64,000 nt of DNA from Cellulomonas sp. Root930 (lineage in GTDB: Bacteria > Actinomycetota > Actinomycetes > Actinomycetales > Cellulomonadaceae). A program made the position numbers and the translations under genes. Numbering within the stretch: position 1 is the stretch's first letter; each line of letters begins with the position of its first letter. The stretch covers positions 2,216,310 through 2,280,309 of the forward strand of contig LMJI01000001.1 in NCBI GenBank assembly GCA_001429255.1, in the 5' to 3' direction. Below, piece by piece: positions 40,978-48,883 of the stretch. The notes under the pieces are model-generated. The model was not told the origin of the DNA. It did no database searches and was given only the letters and a program-made list of their open reading frames with translations.

Positions 40978-43977
40978 GTGACATTCGGAAGCCCGCCGCC
41001 GCCCCGGACCAGCCCGCCCCGTGCGCGCCGGCGCGGAGCACTCGCACCCACGCTGGTCGTTCTCGGCGTCCTCGTCGTCCTCGTGCTCCTCCTCGCCCAG
41101 GTGTGGACGGAGGTGCTCTGGTACCGCCAGCTCGGGTTCGGGGGAGTCATCGCCACCGAGTGGGGCACGCGCGCCGTGCTGTTCGCCCTCGGGTTCCTCG
41201 TCATGGGCGGGGCGGTCTACTGGAGCCTGAACTTCGGCTACCGGTCGCGTCCCGTGTACGCCCCGTCGACGCAGGAGCAGGCGAACCTCGACCAGTACCG
41301 CGAGGCCATCGAGCCGCTGCGCCGCCTGGTCATGATCGTCGGCCCCGCCGTGCTCGGCCTGTTCGCCGGTGCGGCCGCGTCCCAGCAGTGGCAGACCATC
41401 CAGCTCTGGATGCACGGGGGGACCGTCGGCACGACCGACGCCCAGTACGGCATCGACCTGGGCTTCTACCTCTTCACGCTGCCCGGCCTGCGGTTCGTCG
41501 TCTCGTTCCTCATGGCCGTCACCGTCCTCGCGGGCATCGGCGCCGTGGCCACCCAGTACCTGTACGGCGGCCTGCGGGTCGGCGGTCCGAGCGGGGGGAC
41601 GCCGCGCACGACGCGCGCCGCCCGCGTCCAGCTGACGACCATCGCGGCCGTGCTCATGCTGCTCATCGCCGCGAGCTACTGGCTGGACCGCTACTCGATC
41701 CTCATGAAGTCGGGCCAGAAGTTCGTCGGCGCCTCGTTCACGGACGTGCACGCGGTCATCCCGTCGAAGGCGATCCTCGCGGGCATCGCGATCTTCGTCG
41801 CCGTGATGTTCATCGTCACCGCGATCCGCGGCAACTGGCGCCTGCCCGCCATCGGCGTCGGCCTGATGATCGTCGCGGCCATCGCCGTCGGCGGCATCTA
41901 CCCGGCCGTGGTGCAGCGGTTCCAGGTGCAGCCGAACCAGCAGGACGCCGAGGCCGAGTACATCCAGCGCAACATCGAGGCCACCCTCGACGCGTACGGG
42001 CTCGACGACGTCAAGACGACGGAGTACAACGCGGAGGTCACCGCCGAGGCCGGCGCGCTCCGCGAGGACGCCGACACGACGGCGTCGATCCGCCTGCTCG
42101 ACCCGCAGATCGTCAGCCCGTCGTTCAAGCAGCTCGAGCAGATCCGCGCGTTCTACGACTTCCCCGACTCGCTGTCGGTGGACCGGTACGAGATCGACGG
42201 CGAGAGCCGGGACACCGTCATCGCGGTGCGCGAGCTGTCGCTCGAGGGCCTGGACGCGCAGCAGCGCAACTGGACCAACGACACGACGGTCTACACGCAC
42301 GGGTTCGGGGTCGTCGCCGCCTACGGCAACACGACGGCCGGGCGCGGGGCGCCGGCGTTCTGGGAGCAGGGGATCCCCTCGACGGGCCAGATGGGCGAGT
42401 ACGAGCCGCGCATCTACTTCAGCCCCAAGGCGCCCACGTACTCGATCGTGGGCGCCCCCGAGGGCGCGCGGCCGTGGGAGCTGGACTACCCGTCCGACGG
42501 CGGGACCGGCGCCGAGAACAGCACGTTCCCGACGCAGGACGTCTCCGCCGGGCCGTCGATCGCCAACCCGTTCACCAAGCTGCTCTACGCGCTGAAGTTC
42601 GGGTCCGAGCAGATCGTGTTCTCGGACCGCGTGACCAGCGACTCGCAGATCCTCTACGACCGCGACCCGCGCGACCGCGTCCAGAAGGTCGCTCCCTACC
42701 TGACGCTCGACGGCCGTGTGTACCCCGCGGTCGTGGACGGCAGGGTCAAGTGGATCGTCGACGGCTACACGACGACGGACCAGTACCCGTACGCCGCGTC
42801 CCGCTCGCTCGACGACGCGACCACCGACTCGCTGACCGAGACGTCCGAGACCGTCCAGGCGCTCCAGCCGAAGACCGTCAGCTACATCCGGAACTCCGTG
42901 AAGGCCACCGTCGACGCCTACGACGGGTCGGTCACCCTGTACGCCTGGGACATCGAGGACCCGATCCTCAAGGCCTGGGACAAGGTGTTCCCGTCGACGC
43001 TGGAGCCGCTCTCGTCTATCGACGGCGCGCTCATGAGCCACCTGCGCTACCCCGAGGACCTGTTCAAGGTGCAGCGCAACCTGCTCGCCCGGTACCACGT
43101 GACCGACGCCGGCCAGTTCTTCTCCGGCAACGACTTCTGGGCCAACCCGAACGACCCGACCAGCAGTGTCGCCGTGCCGCAGCCGCCGTACTACCTCACG
43201 CTGCGGATGCCCGACCAGGACGAGGCCCGCTTCTCGCTCATGTCGTCGTTCATCCCGACGGGCAACAACGCGCGCAACGTGCTGACCGGCTACCTCGCGG
43301 TCGACGCCGAGGCGGGCAACGAGGACGGGAAACCGTCCGACGACTACGGCACGCTGCGGCTCCTGGAGCTCCCGCGGGACTCGACGGTGCCCGGACCCGG
43401 CCAGGTGAACAACAACTTCGTCGCCGACCCGGACGTGTCCAACGAGCTCAACATCCTCGGGCGCGGCGACTCCCAGGTGGTGCGCGGCAACCTGCTCACC
43501 CTGCCCATGGGCGGCGGCCTGCTCTACGTCCAGCCCGTGTACGTCCAGGCCCGCAGCGGCACCACCTTCCCGCTGCTGCAACGCGTGCTCGTGGCGTTCG
43601 GTGACGACATCGGGTTCGCCGACACGCTCGACGGCGCCCTCGACCAGGTGTTCGGTGGCGACTCGGGCGCCGACGCCGGCGACGCCGGGACCGACCCCGA
43701 TACGGGGACACCGCCGACGGACGAACCGACGGACGAACCGACGGATGAACCGACCGAGGGCGAGACGGCAGCACCGACCGACCCCGGGACCGGGACCGGC
43801 ACGGACGCGACCGCGCGCGCCGACCTCGACCGCGCGCTGCAGCAGGCGAAGGAGGCCATCGCGGACAGCCAGTCGGCACTGGCGCGCAACGACTTCGCGG
43901 CCTACGGCGAGGCGCAGCAGCGGCTCGACGACGCGGTGCGGGCCGCCCTCGACGCCGAGGCCCGACTGGGCGAGTGA
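40978..43977 (+). CDS. UPF0182 family large membrane protein
   Basis: This 999-residue protein has about seven membrane segments in the first 320 residues (starting ALAPTLVVLGVLVVLVLLLAQVWTEVLWY). A large extracytoplasmic part with GERNRQ-like conserved blocks (PFTKLLYALKFG, YLTLDGRVYPAVVDGRVKWIVDGYT) follows. A Pro/Thr/Glu linker has three PTDE repeats, and the C-terminus is a helical tail. The function of UPF0182 is not established. The GTG at 40978 is chosen with GAGGAC upstream. A strong terminator and then the initiator tRNA follow. Confidence 0.9.
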   Translation: MTFGSPPPPRTSPPRARRRGALAPTLVVLGVLVVLVLLLAQVWTEVLWYRQLGFGGVIATEWGTRAVLFALGFLVMGGAVYWSLNFGYRSRPVYAPSTQEQANLDQYREAIEPLRRLVMIVGPAVLGLFAGAAASQQWQTIQLWMHGGTVGTTDAQYGIDLGFYLFTLPGLRFVVSFLMAVTVLAGIGAVATQYLYGGLRVGGPSGGTPRTTRAARVQLTTIAAVLMLLIAASYWLDRYSILMKSGQKFVGASFTDVHAVIPSKAILAGIAIFVAVMFIVTAIRGNWRLPAIGVGLMIVAAIAVGGIYPAVVQRFQVQPNQQDAEAEYIQRNIEATLDAYGLDDVKTTEYNAEVTAEAGALREDADTTASIRLLDPQIVSPSFKQLEQIRAFYDFPDSLSVDRYEIDGESRDTVIAVRELSLEGLDAQQRNWTNDTTVYTHGFGVVAAYGNTTAGRGAPAFWEQGIPSTGQMGEYEPRIYFSPKAPTYSIVGAPEGARPWELDYPSDGGTGAENSTFPTQDVSAGPSIANPFTKLLYALKFGSEQIVFSDRVTSDSQILYDRDPRDRVQKVAPYLTLDGRVYPAVVDGRVKWIVDGYTTTDQYPYAASRSLDDATTDSLTETSETVQALQPKTVSYIRNSVKATVDAYDGSVTLYAWDIEDPILKAWDKVFPSTLEPLSSIDGALMSHLRYPEDLFKVQRNLLARYHVTDAGQFFSGNDFWANPNDPTSSVAVPQPPYYLTLRMPDQDEARFSLMSSFIPTGNNARNVLTGYLAVDAEAGNEDGKPSDDYGTLRLLELPRDSTVPGPGQVNNNFVADPDVSNELNILGRGDSQVVRGNLLTLPMGGGLLYVQPVYVQARSGTTFPLLQRVLVAFGDDIGFADTLDGALDQVFGGDSGADAGDAGTDPDTGTPPTDEPTDEPTDEPTEGETAAPTDPGTGTGTDATARADLDRALQQAKEAIADSQSALARNDFAAYGEAQQRLDDAVRAALDAEARLGE
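43714..43749 (+). repeat. Three 12-bp tandem repeats inside the UPF0182 gene
   Basis: CCGACGGACGAA (PTDE) is repeated three times, with one base change in the third copy. It encodes the linker before the C-terminal helix and could vary in length between strains. Confidence 0.85.
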
Positions 43978-43983
43978 CGTGGT

Positions 43984-44017
43984 CCGGCCGGTGGTGACGC
44001 GCGCCACCACCGGCCGG
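43984..44017 (+). terminator. Intrinsic terminator after UPF0182
   Basis: A perfect 13-bp stem is formed by CCGGCCGGTGGTG (43984-43996) and CACCACCGGCCGG (44005-44017) with an 8-nt loop, 6 bp after the UPF0182 stop. No T-run follows. Confidence 0.75.
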
Positions 44018-44068
44018 GCGTCCACGATTTGGTGGCCCCTGGGGCGTGGGGTAAGTTGTACTCACCGA

Positions 44069-44142
44069 CGCGGGGTGGAGCAGCTCGGTAGCTCGCTGGG
44101 CTCATAACCCAGAGGTCGCAGGTTCAAATCCTGCCCCCGCTA
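44069..44142 (+). tRNA. Initiator tRNA-Met (CAT)
   Basis: This 74-nt tRNA has anticodon CAT at 44103-44105. The anticodon stem has three consecutive G-C pairs (GGG...CCC flanking CTCATAA), a hallmark of initiator tRNA. The acceptor stem GCGGGG pairs with CCCCGC, and the first base C is opposed to T, an unpaired 1-72 position as in initiators. The T-loop reads TTCAAAT. CCA is not encoded (the next bases are CAC). A strong terminator follows at 44150. Confidence 0.95.
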
Positions 44143-44149
44143 CACAGAA

Positions 44150-44185
44150 GACGAAGGCCCGGACCTGATGGTCCGGGCCTTCGTC
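44150..44185 (+). terminator. Terminator after the initiator tRNA
   Basis: A perfect 16-bp stem pairs 44150-44165 (GACGAAGGCCCGGACC) with 44170-44185 around the loop TGAT. It lies 8 bp after the tRNA and could also end the convergent LigD-polymerase gene. Confidence 0.85.
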
Positions 44186-44229
44186 GTGCGGGCGAACGAC
44201 CGTCGGCGGAGACGGGTCCGCGTCCGGGC

Positions 44230-45195
44230 TCACCCGCCGTCGTCCGGGGGTGCCGGGGTGCCGTCGCGTTCGTCGCGCTCGGCCCAGCGGAGCAGCGGCG
44301 CCAGGTCGAACACCGCGTCATCGATGCCGGCATGCAGATCGCCGAGCTCGGCATAGCGTGCGGGGACCGTGCGCAGGGTGCAGTCGCGGGGATCGACGTC
44401 GTTGATCTCGTCCCAGCGCAGGGGCGTCGACACGGTGGCGTCTGGAGTTCCGCGCACCGAGTAGGCCGAGGCGATCGTGTGGTCGCGGGCGTTCTGGTTG
44501 TAGTCGACGAACACGAGCGACGGGTCCCGGTCGCGCCGCCACCACGTGGTGGTGACGTCGTCCGGTGCACGACGCTCCACCTCCCGCGCGAAGGCGAGGG
44601 CTGCTCGTCGCACGTCCGCGAAGCCGTGCTCGGGCGCGACCCGGACGTAGACATGGAGCCCTGAGCCGCCCGAGGTCTTCGGCCAGCCGACTGCGCCCAG
44701 CTCGTCCAGGACCTCGTGGGCCACGTGTGCCACCCGCCGCACCCGGTCGAAGGGGCAGTCCGGCATCGGGTCCAGGTCGATGCGCCACTCGTCGGGGCGT
44801 TCGGTGTCGGCCCGGCGACTGTTCCACGGGTGGAACTCGACGGTCGACATCTGCACGGCCCAGATCACGTGCGCGAGCTCGGTCACGCACAGCTCGTCGG
44901 CGGTGCGGCCGTAGCGCGGGAAGAACAGCTCCACCGTCTCCATCCACGGCGGTGCCCCCCGCGGCAGCCGCTTCTGGTGCACCTTCTCCCCGGCGACGCC
45001 CGTCGGGTAGCGGTGCAGCATGCACGGGCGCTCCCGCAGCGCACGCACGATCCCGTCACCCACGGCGAGGTAGTAGTGCGCGAGGTCGAGCTTGGTCGCC
45101 CCGCTGGCGGGGAAGTAGACACGGTCGGGGTTGGAGATCCGCACGGTGCGGGACCCGACCTCGAGCTCCACGGCGGGTGAGTGTTCCGGGGCCAT
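44230..45195 (-). CDS. Stand-alone LigD-type polymerase/primase domain protein
   Basis: This 321-residue protein matches the LigD POL (archaeo-eukaryotic primase-like) domain. The catalytic D-x-D is in WRIDLDPMPD (D140, D142), followed by SGGSGLHVYV (175-184) and VDYNQNARDHTIASAYS. HRYPTGVAGEKVHQKRLP near 61-78 is also typical. LigD POL fills gaps and adds ribonucleotides in non-homologous end joining. No Ku, ligase or phosphoesterase module is in this window, so it is a separate polypeptide. The ATG is at 45193-45195. Confidence 0.9.
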   Translation of the reverse strand: MAPEHSPAVELEVGSRTVRISNPDRVYFPASGATKLDLAHYYLAVGDGIVRALRERPCMLHRYPTGVAGEKVHQKRLPRGAPPWMETVELFFPRYGRTADELCVTELAHVIWAVQMSTVEFHPWNSRRADTERPDEWRIDLDPMPDCPFDRVRRVAHVAHEVLDELGAVGWPKTSGGSGLHVYVRVAPEHGFADVRRAALAFAREVERRAPDDVTTTWWRRDRDPSLVFVDYNQNARDHTIASAYSVRGTPDATVSTPLRWDEINDVDPRDCTLRTVPARYAELGDLHAGIDDAVFDLAPLLRWAERDERDGTPAPPDDGG

Positions 45196-45371
45196 GCCTC
45201 ATTCAAGCGCGCTGCGTGCCGCCGCGGCCGCGGGGCGGACCCCACCGAGGCGGCGGGCGCGCTCAGCGGTCGACGGTCGCGCCGTCTGGTCGTTCACGCC
45301 GGAGGTGCCCGTGACCGAACTGTGAGGCTGAACGCGTCTCGTCGAGCAAGGAATCGCTGGACACTTCCCGT

Positions 45372-46643
45372 GTGGACGCCGAGCGCAGTCGCCGAGGAGC
45401 CGTGCGCGGTGTGAGCGCGATCGTCGTCGTGGTGGCCCTGGCCGGCTGCTCGAGTCCGGCGGAGCCGGCAGCAGTGCCGGTGGGCGCGCCGACGCACGAC
45501 TCGACGGTGGTGCCCGTCGCGGTGGACGGGCTCCTGCGGTGGGCGGACGGCAGCCCGGTGGCGAGCGACCCGGTCGACATCGCCACCGCGCGCCTCGCCG
45601 TGCCCGGGACCGACTACGAGGTCGTCTACACGGTCCCGTCGGGCCGTGTCGACGACGGGCACCTGGTCCCGATGCGGCTGAGGGCGGACGGACGGGCGGT
45701 GGCAGCCCAGGTGCCGACGGACTCGTTCGACGGGGGCCCGTGGCTGACCGCGCCCACCACCATGGGCGTGCTCGACGGGGCGGCGTTCACGCCCTTCGTG
45801 GCGGCACAGCCGGTCCCGGGGGACCACCCGCGGCAGGCGTTCGACGCGTCGGTCGCCGACGGGATCGCGGCGTGGCTGGAGTCGGACAGCACCAACGTCG
45901 GCACACCGCGCTGGCGGGTCTTCGCGGCGGGTCCGGACGGTCGCGCCACGCTGGTCGCACGTGCGGAGGACATCGGGGCGGGCGGCACCTCCATGGCCGC
46001 CTCGACGGCCGTCTGGCGCGGGCGCGTCTACTGGGCAGCCGGGGAGCCCGGCCAGAGGGATGTCTACTCCCGGGCAGCGGACGGCAGCGGGCCGCTGGTC
46101 GCGGTCGCGACGGGGGTCGCCCAGCCCACAGCCTCGTCCTCGGGCATCGACGTCGTCCGGTCAGAGGTCGACGACCCCACCGTGGCGCCCGGCGAGGCGT
46201 CCGTCGAGCGGGTGGTCGACGGGGACCAGCCGCGGGTGCTCGTGCGCTGGTCCGGGGTGCCGGGGTCCGCGGTGGTCCAACTCGTCGCGGACGGGGAGGT
46301 CATCGCCTTCGTCGCGACCACCCCCGGGCAGTCGGGGGGCCAGGTGCATGTGGTGGACACCCGTGCCCGGACGGCGAGGACGGTCACCCTGCACGGGTCG
46401 GGACGTGAGGCGTCCCTCGCACTGTGTGACGGCCGGCTGCAGTGGTCCGAGGCCGACGCGCAGGGTCACGGCACGGCTGTCCCCACGTACGTGCTCGACC
46501 TGGTGTCGGGCGACCTGGCGAGGATCGACGTGGACCGCGCGTTCGCCGGGGCGCTGTGCGGCGGCCGGTACCTCGCGTGGAACCAGCTGGATGCGGCGGC
46601 CGGCTCGTCGGCCAGCACCGTCGTGGCGCGCTGGAACCCGTAG
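45372..46643 (+). CDS. Putative lipoprotein, beta-propeller-like
   Basis: This 423-residue protein has a signal peptide with lipobox VALAGC (about 21-26). The mature part is Val/Thr/Trp-rich with recurring strand-turn units such as RWRVFAAGPDGRATLVAR, WRGRVYWAAGEPGQRDVYSRA and GQVHVVDTRARTARTV, resembling blades of a beta-propeller. No catalytic motif is visible and no family name is offered. The GTG at 45372 is used; a GTG two bases upstream is out of frame. The 176 bp before it shows no clear promoter. Confidence 0.75.
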   Translation: MDAERSRRGAVRGVSAIVVVVALAGCSSPAEPAAVPVGAPTHDSTVVPVAVDGLLRWADGSPVASDPVDIATARLAVPGTDYEVVYTVPSGRVDDGHLVPMRLRADGRAVAAQVPTDSFDGGPWLTAPTTMGVLDGAAFTPFVAAQPVPGDHPRQAFDASVADGIAAWLESDSTNVGTPRWRVFAAGPDGRATLVARAEDIGAGGTSMAASTAVWRGRVYWAAGEPGQRDVYSRAADGSGPLVAVATGVAQPTASSSGIDVVRSEVDDPTVAPGEASVERVVDGDQPRVLVRWSGVPGSAVVQLVADGEVIAFVATTPGQSGGQVHVVDTRARTARTVTLHGSGREASLALCDGRLQWSEADAQGHGTAVPTYVLDLVSGDLARIDVDRAFAGALCGGRYLAWNQLDAAAGSSASTVVARWNP

Positions 46644-46679
46644 CCGCAGCGCGTCCGGCGACGAGTGCCCTAGGGTCGT

Positions 46680-46702
46680 TTCCGGACGGAGAGCGTCCGG
46701 AT
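46680..46702. promoter_or_regulatory. Candidate operator of the WYL regulator (copy 1)
   Basis: TTCCGGACG-N5-CGTCCGGAT is a near-perfect dyad (core TCCGGACG 46681-46688 and CGTCCGGA 46694-46701). It lies just downstream of the -10-like TAGGGT (46671-46676) and 12 bp before the WYL start, a place expected for a repressor. The same 23-bp pattern recurs upstream of the DinB-fold gene. Confidence 0.7.
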
Positions 46703-46714
46703 CCGGAGGTTCGC

Positions 46715-47686
46715 ATGGTCGTCGGCGATCCGAACCCCACGGCCCGCGCGCTGCTGGCGCTCGAGCTCATCCAGGCCAGCCCCGGCATCACCGCCGACCG
46801 GCTCGCGGACAGGCTCGGCGTCTCGGACCGGGCTGCGCGGCGCTACGTCGCGACCCTGCGCGACGCGGACATCCCGATCGAGTCCGTGCGCGGGCCGTAC
46901 GGCGGCTATCGGATCGGTCGGGGGCTCCGGCCGCCGCCGCTGATGCTCACGGCGGCCGAGGCGTTGGCGCTGGTCATGGCGGTGCTGGACGGGCACCACG
47001 ACGCCGACGACCAGGCGCAGCCGGTGGGCACGGCCCTGAGCAAGATCGTGCGGTCGCTGCCCGCGGCGGTGGCCGGTCCCGTGCAGGCGGTCCGGGAGAC
47101 CACCGCGCCGGCGCCTGACCGCGCAGCTGCCCGGCCCGACCCGACGACCGCGACGACGCTGGTCCAGGCGTGCTCCGCGCACCGGCGCGTCCGGGTGGCC
47201 TACCGCTCGGAGGGCGGCAACGCGTGGCAGACGGTGGTGGACCCGTGGGCGGTGGTGGTGCGGCACGGCCGCTGGTACCTGCTGTGCCACTCGCTGTCGT
47301 CGGACGCCCGCCGCGCGTACCGGGTGGACCGGGTGGAAGGCGTCGAGCTGCTCGACGAGACGTTCACGCCGCCCGAGGACCTCGACCCGGTGGCGGAGCT
47401 CGAGGCGCACCTGGCCGTCGGGTGGGAGTTCGACGTCGACGTGCTCCTGCAGGCGCCGGCCCACCGCGCGCAGCAGTGGCTCCCGCGCGACCTGGGCCGG
47501 GTGGAACCGGTGGACGGCTCGACGTCGCGGCTGGTGGGGTCGACGAGCAACCCGCCCTGGTACGCCGAGCGCCTCGCCGTCGTCCCGGTCGACTTCCGGG
47601 TGCTGGGTGGCCCCGAGCTGCGGGCGTGCGTCCGCACGGTGGGCCGACGCATGCTCGCGGCGACGGACGAGGTCAGCTCCGCCTGA
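46715..47686 (+). CDS. WYL-domain transcriptional regulator (YafY/DeoR-HTH type)
   Basis: This is a 323-residue regulator. The N-terminal winged HTH (about 8-65) contains DRLADRLGVSDRAARRYVATLRDADIPIESVRGPYGGY. The WYL domain (about 150-225) contains VRVAYRSEGG and HGRWYLLCHSLSSDARRAYRVDR, and a C-terminal WCX-like part follows. Ligands of WYL regulators include nucleic acids and small metabolites; none is indicated here. The ATG at 46715 has GGAGG 5 nt away. It ends inside the convergent DinB-fold gene by 14 bp. Identical dyads at both promoters suggest it regulates itself and that gene. Confidence 0.92.
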   Translation: MVVGDPNPTARALLALELIQASPGITADRLADRLGVSDRAARRYVATLRDADIPIESVRGPYGGYRIGRGLRPPPLMLTAAEALALVMAVLDGHHDADDQAQPVGTALSKIVRSLPAAVAGPVQAVRETTAPAPDRAAARPDPTTATTLVQACSAHRRVRVAYRSEGGNAWQTVVDPWAVVVRHGRWYLLCHSLSSDARRAYRVDRVEGVELLDETFTPPEDLDPVAELEAHLAVGWEFDVDVLLQAPAHRAQQWLPRDLGRVEPVDGSTSRLVGSTSNPPWYAERLAVVPVDFRVLGGPELRACVRTVGRRMLAATDEVSSA

Positions 47687-48260
47687 TCCAGGTGAGCGGG
47701 GAGCCGGAGACCGGGCGCCAGTCGTTCGGCGGGTCCTCGCCGACGCGACCGTCGACCACCTCGCGCAGCAGGTCGGCGTGCCCGGTGTGCCGGCCGTACT
47801 CCTCGACGAGGTCGAAGAGCAGGCGGCGCAGGCTGGCGTGGTTCCCGCGGTCGTCGCCGTCGTTGACGTCCTGGTCCAGCCCTCCCTCGGCGAGGGCGGC
47901 GTCGAGCCGGGCACGCGACCGGGCGACGGCGTCGTCCCACGCCGCGTAGAGCTGCGCGGGTGTGTCGTTGACGGCCGAGAGGATCTCGGTGTCGTTCTCC
48001 GCCCAGCTCGCCGGGTCCCACATCGGTCCGGGGTGCTGCCCGGCGAGCTTCCAGCTGAACGTGGTGTCCTCGACCGCGGCGAGGTGCTTCAGGAGCCCGC
48101 CGAGGGTGAGGGCGGAGGCGCCCACGTGCTGGGCGAGGCCGGCGCTGTCGAGCCCGTCGGCCTTCCAGCGGAACGTCGTGCGCAGCCGGTCGAGGGCTCC
48201 GACGAGGTGGTCGAGCTCGGTGCTTGCGAGGGGTGGTTCCCAGGGGATCGTCGTCGTCAT
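47673..48260 (-). CDS. DinB-fold family protein (DUF664)
   Basis: This 195-residue protein has the four-helix DinB/DUF664 fold. LDHLVGALDRLRTTFRWKADGLD starts the first helix. Metal-type histidines lie in LKHLAAVEDTTFSWKL and in EEYGRHTGHADLLREVVDG near the end. Relatives include mycothiol-dependent transferases, so a thiol-transfer role is possible (inference). The ATG at 48258-48260 is followed upstream by a dyad identical to that of the convergent WYL regulator gene. Its 3' end overlaps that gene by 14 bp. Confidence 0.88.
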   Translation of the reverse strand: MTTTIPWEPPLASTELDHLVGALDRLRTTFRWKADGLDSAGLAQHVGASALTLGGLLKHLAAVEDTTFSWKLAGQHPGPMWDPASWAENDTEILSAVNDTPAQLYAAWDDAVARSRARLDAALAEGGLDQDVNDGDDRGNHASLRRLLFDLVEEYGRHTGHADLLREVVDGRVGEDPPNDWRPVSGSPLTWIRRS

Positions 48261-48280
48261 GTGGCCGACCGTACGGCCGG

Positions 48281-48303
48281 TTCCGGACGTTCTGCGTCCG
48301 GAT
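48281..48303. promoter_or_regulatory. Candidate operator of the WYL regulator (copy 2)
   Basis: TTCCGGACG-N5-CGTCCGGAT (core TCCGGACG 48282-48289 and CGTCCGGA 48295-48302) lies 21 bp upstream of the DinB-fold start. Only the five central bases differ from the copy before the WYL gene. Confidence 0.7.
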
Positions 48304-48628
48304 GAGCGGCGAGACGGCAGCCATCCGACAGGTGAGACGCCTTGACAGCATGTGGACGCCATCTCACACTCGTTGCATGCCCGTCGCCCGGCCCGTGCCC
48401 GTGACCCCGCTCCACGCGGGGTCCGTCGGCGTGCCGTCGATGCGCCGGTGTCTCTGTCGAATGTGTCACTGACGACTCAGTCGTCCCCGTCCCCGCAGCT
48501 CTGAGGAGCTCGCCGGAGGACCCCCGTGCCGCTCAGCGGCGCAGCCCGTGACCGATCGCCCGCGGTGAACCCTGCGGCGTCGGTCCGGACCACCCAGACA
48601 CATCGCGAGACCACCGATGGAGCAGACC
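48304..48628 (+). other. Gene-free stretch with structured leader
   Basis: No convincing gene lies here. It holds a TTGACA hexamer (48342-48347) and the inverted repeat GACGACT-C-AGTCGTC (48471-48485). Two hairpins follow, AGCTC-TGAG-GAGCT (48497-48510) and GCCGC-TCA-GCGGC (48528-48540), plus a free SD-like GGAGGA (48515-48520) before a GTG that opens only a nonsense-like frame. The layout suggests a structured 5' leader of the small gene at 48629. Confidence 0.45.
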
Positions 48629-48883
48629 GTGCCGAACCGTACCCGTATCGACCTCCTGCCGATCCAGGAGGCCGTCGCCGTCGCCTCGCCCAGCGCGTGG
48701 CAGGACGGACTCGTCTCCCACCAGGCGCCCGGCGCCCTCACGGTCGCCCTGCTCGACGGCCGCGTGGCCGAGCTGACGACCAGCGCGGCGCCCGCGATCG
48801 GGGAGCCCGTCGCGGTGCACCTGGTCGCGGAGGTCGTCGCCCTCGGGGGTGCGTGGTACTCCGCGCGTCCCGTGGTCAGCTAG
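48629..48883 (+). CDS. Small hypothetical protein
   Basis: This 84-residue ORF begins with GTG 48629, preceded by GGAG at 6-nt spacing. It encodes a compact, beta-rich sequence (SPSAWQDGLVSHQAPGALTVALL...AWYSARPVV) without membrane segments. I do not recognise a family. A long structured leader precedes it, and its stop overlaps the convergent copper-binding-type gene by 8 bp. Codon use resembles real genes here (third positions nearly all G or C). Confidence 0.6.
   Translation: MPNRTRIDLLPIQEAVAVASPSAWQDGLVSHQAPGALTVALLDGRVAELTTSAAPAIGEPVAVHLVAEVVALGGAWYSARPVVS

Noticed and set aside
43714..43749. Tandem repeats as a CRISPR or phase-variation tract
   Set aside because: They are in-frame codons for a PTDE linker in UPF0182, with no spacers and no frame effect on loss of a unit.
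48455..48628. c-di-AMP (ydaO) or c-di-GMP riboswitch
   Set aside because: Some GGAGGACC and GGTGAACC-like pieces look suggestive, but the diagnostic conserved 3' and core blocks of both classes are missing.
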